64,000 nucleotides of DNA from Clostridium grantii DSM 8605. GTDB taxonomy: Bacteria; Bacillota; Clostridia; Clostridiales; Clostridiaceae. The DNA is taken from the NCBI RefSeq assembly GCF_900129965.1, contig NZ_FQXM01000018.1:1-64000 (forward strand). The letters run 5' to 3'. Both the position numbers and the translations under genes were made by a program. This document shows, one piece after another, positions 63,984 to 64,000 of the stretch (within the stretch, counting starts at the first letter, position 1; each line of letters starts with the position of its first letter). Under the pieces are notes generated by a model. That model saw only the letters and a list, made by a program, of their open reading frames with translations. It did not search any database and was not told the origin of the DNA.

Positions 63984-64000
63984 GATGTGATTATTTAATC

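Overview
The window is a 64-kb stretch of a low-GC, Gram-positive, spore-forming anaerobe, most likely Clostridium sensu stricto. The base composition is strongly AT-rich, genes start at ATG, TTG or GTG behind strong GGAGG-type ribosome binding sites, and short hairpin-plus-T-run terminators separate units. An ileS-ccpA pair, a HisZ/short-HisG histidine pathway, T-box control of ileS, double-glycine-free small spore-type genes and Cys-lipobox lipoproteins all fit that assignment. I see no prophage, insertion sequence, CRISPR array or plasmid functions; this looks like chromosome.

Layout. 1-310: end of an rRNA operon (tRNA-Asn, 5S rRNA, terminator). 520-5431: EF-G paralogue, EamA permease (reverse), two overlapping small unknown genes, ROK glucokinase. 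5679-12358: complete his operon hisZGDBHAFIE from one sigma-A promoter. 12415-13732: two very small genes around nested inverted repeats, one resembling a spore SASP, and a TPR protein. 13862-18453: patatin-like lipase, PepV-type dipeptidase, ECF vitamin-type S component, P1 (DmpA-like) peptidase. 18932-24901: a carbohydrate ABC importer (two permeases, a binding lipoprotein and an AraC-type membrane regulator) in which both the binding protein and the regulator are broken by single-base changes in A-tracts. 24971-29939: MBL-fold hydrolase (reverse), a two-domain cell-wall amidase with one degenerate domain, a CPBP protease and an unknown anchored protein. 30030-34650: Ile T-box, ileS, ccpA. 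34821-37917: an unusual pair, an 855-aa protein that looks like an SF1 helicase/endonuclease whose ATPase and nuclease motifs are lost, followed by a DUF488 protein. 38084-48490: the aromatic amino acid operon (two DAHP synthases, tyrA, aroB, aroA, aroC, pheA, a GNAT gene, aroE, aroK, aroQ), preceded by what reads as a Phe/Tyr-rich leader peptide and an attenuator. 48581-51549: glutamate dehydrogenase, cold shock protein, DUF4349 lipoprotein. 51710-55944: XRE-cupin regulator plus potABCD polyamine importer. 56111-57049: TPR protein. 57192-62760: MacAB-like efflux/ABC system with its two-component regulators. 63003-63983: GH43 glycosidase with a CcpA-type operator.

How it fits together. Two amino acid pathways are almost complete here: histidine in one uninterrupted operon, and Phe/Tyr from DAHP to the keto acids, with gdhA next door able to supply glutamate for the last transamination. 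Sugar use (glucokinase, ABC importer, GH43) sits with ccpA and candidate cre sites.

The observations I would follow up first are the candidate aromatic-operon attenuator (38156-38360), the motif-less helicase/nuclease-like protein with its DUF488 partner (34821-37917), the A-tract frameshifts at 20950 and 22875, and the tandem amidase with one dead domain. All functional statements rest on reading motifs by eye; no database search was run.
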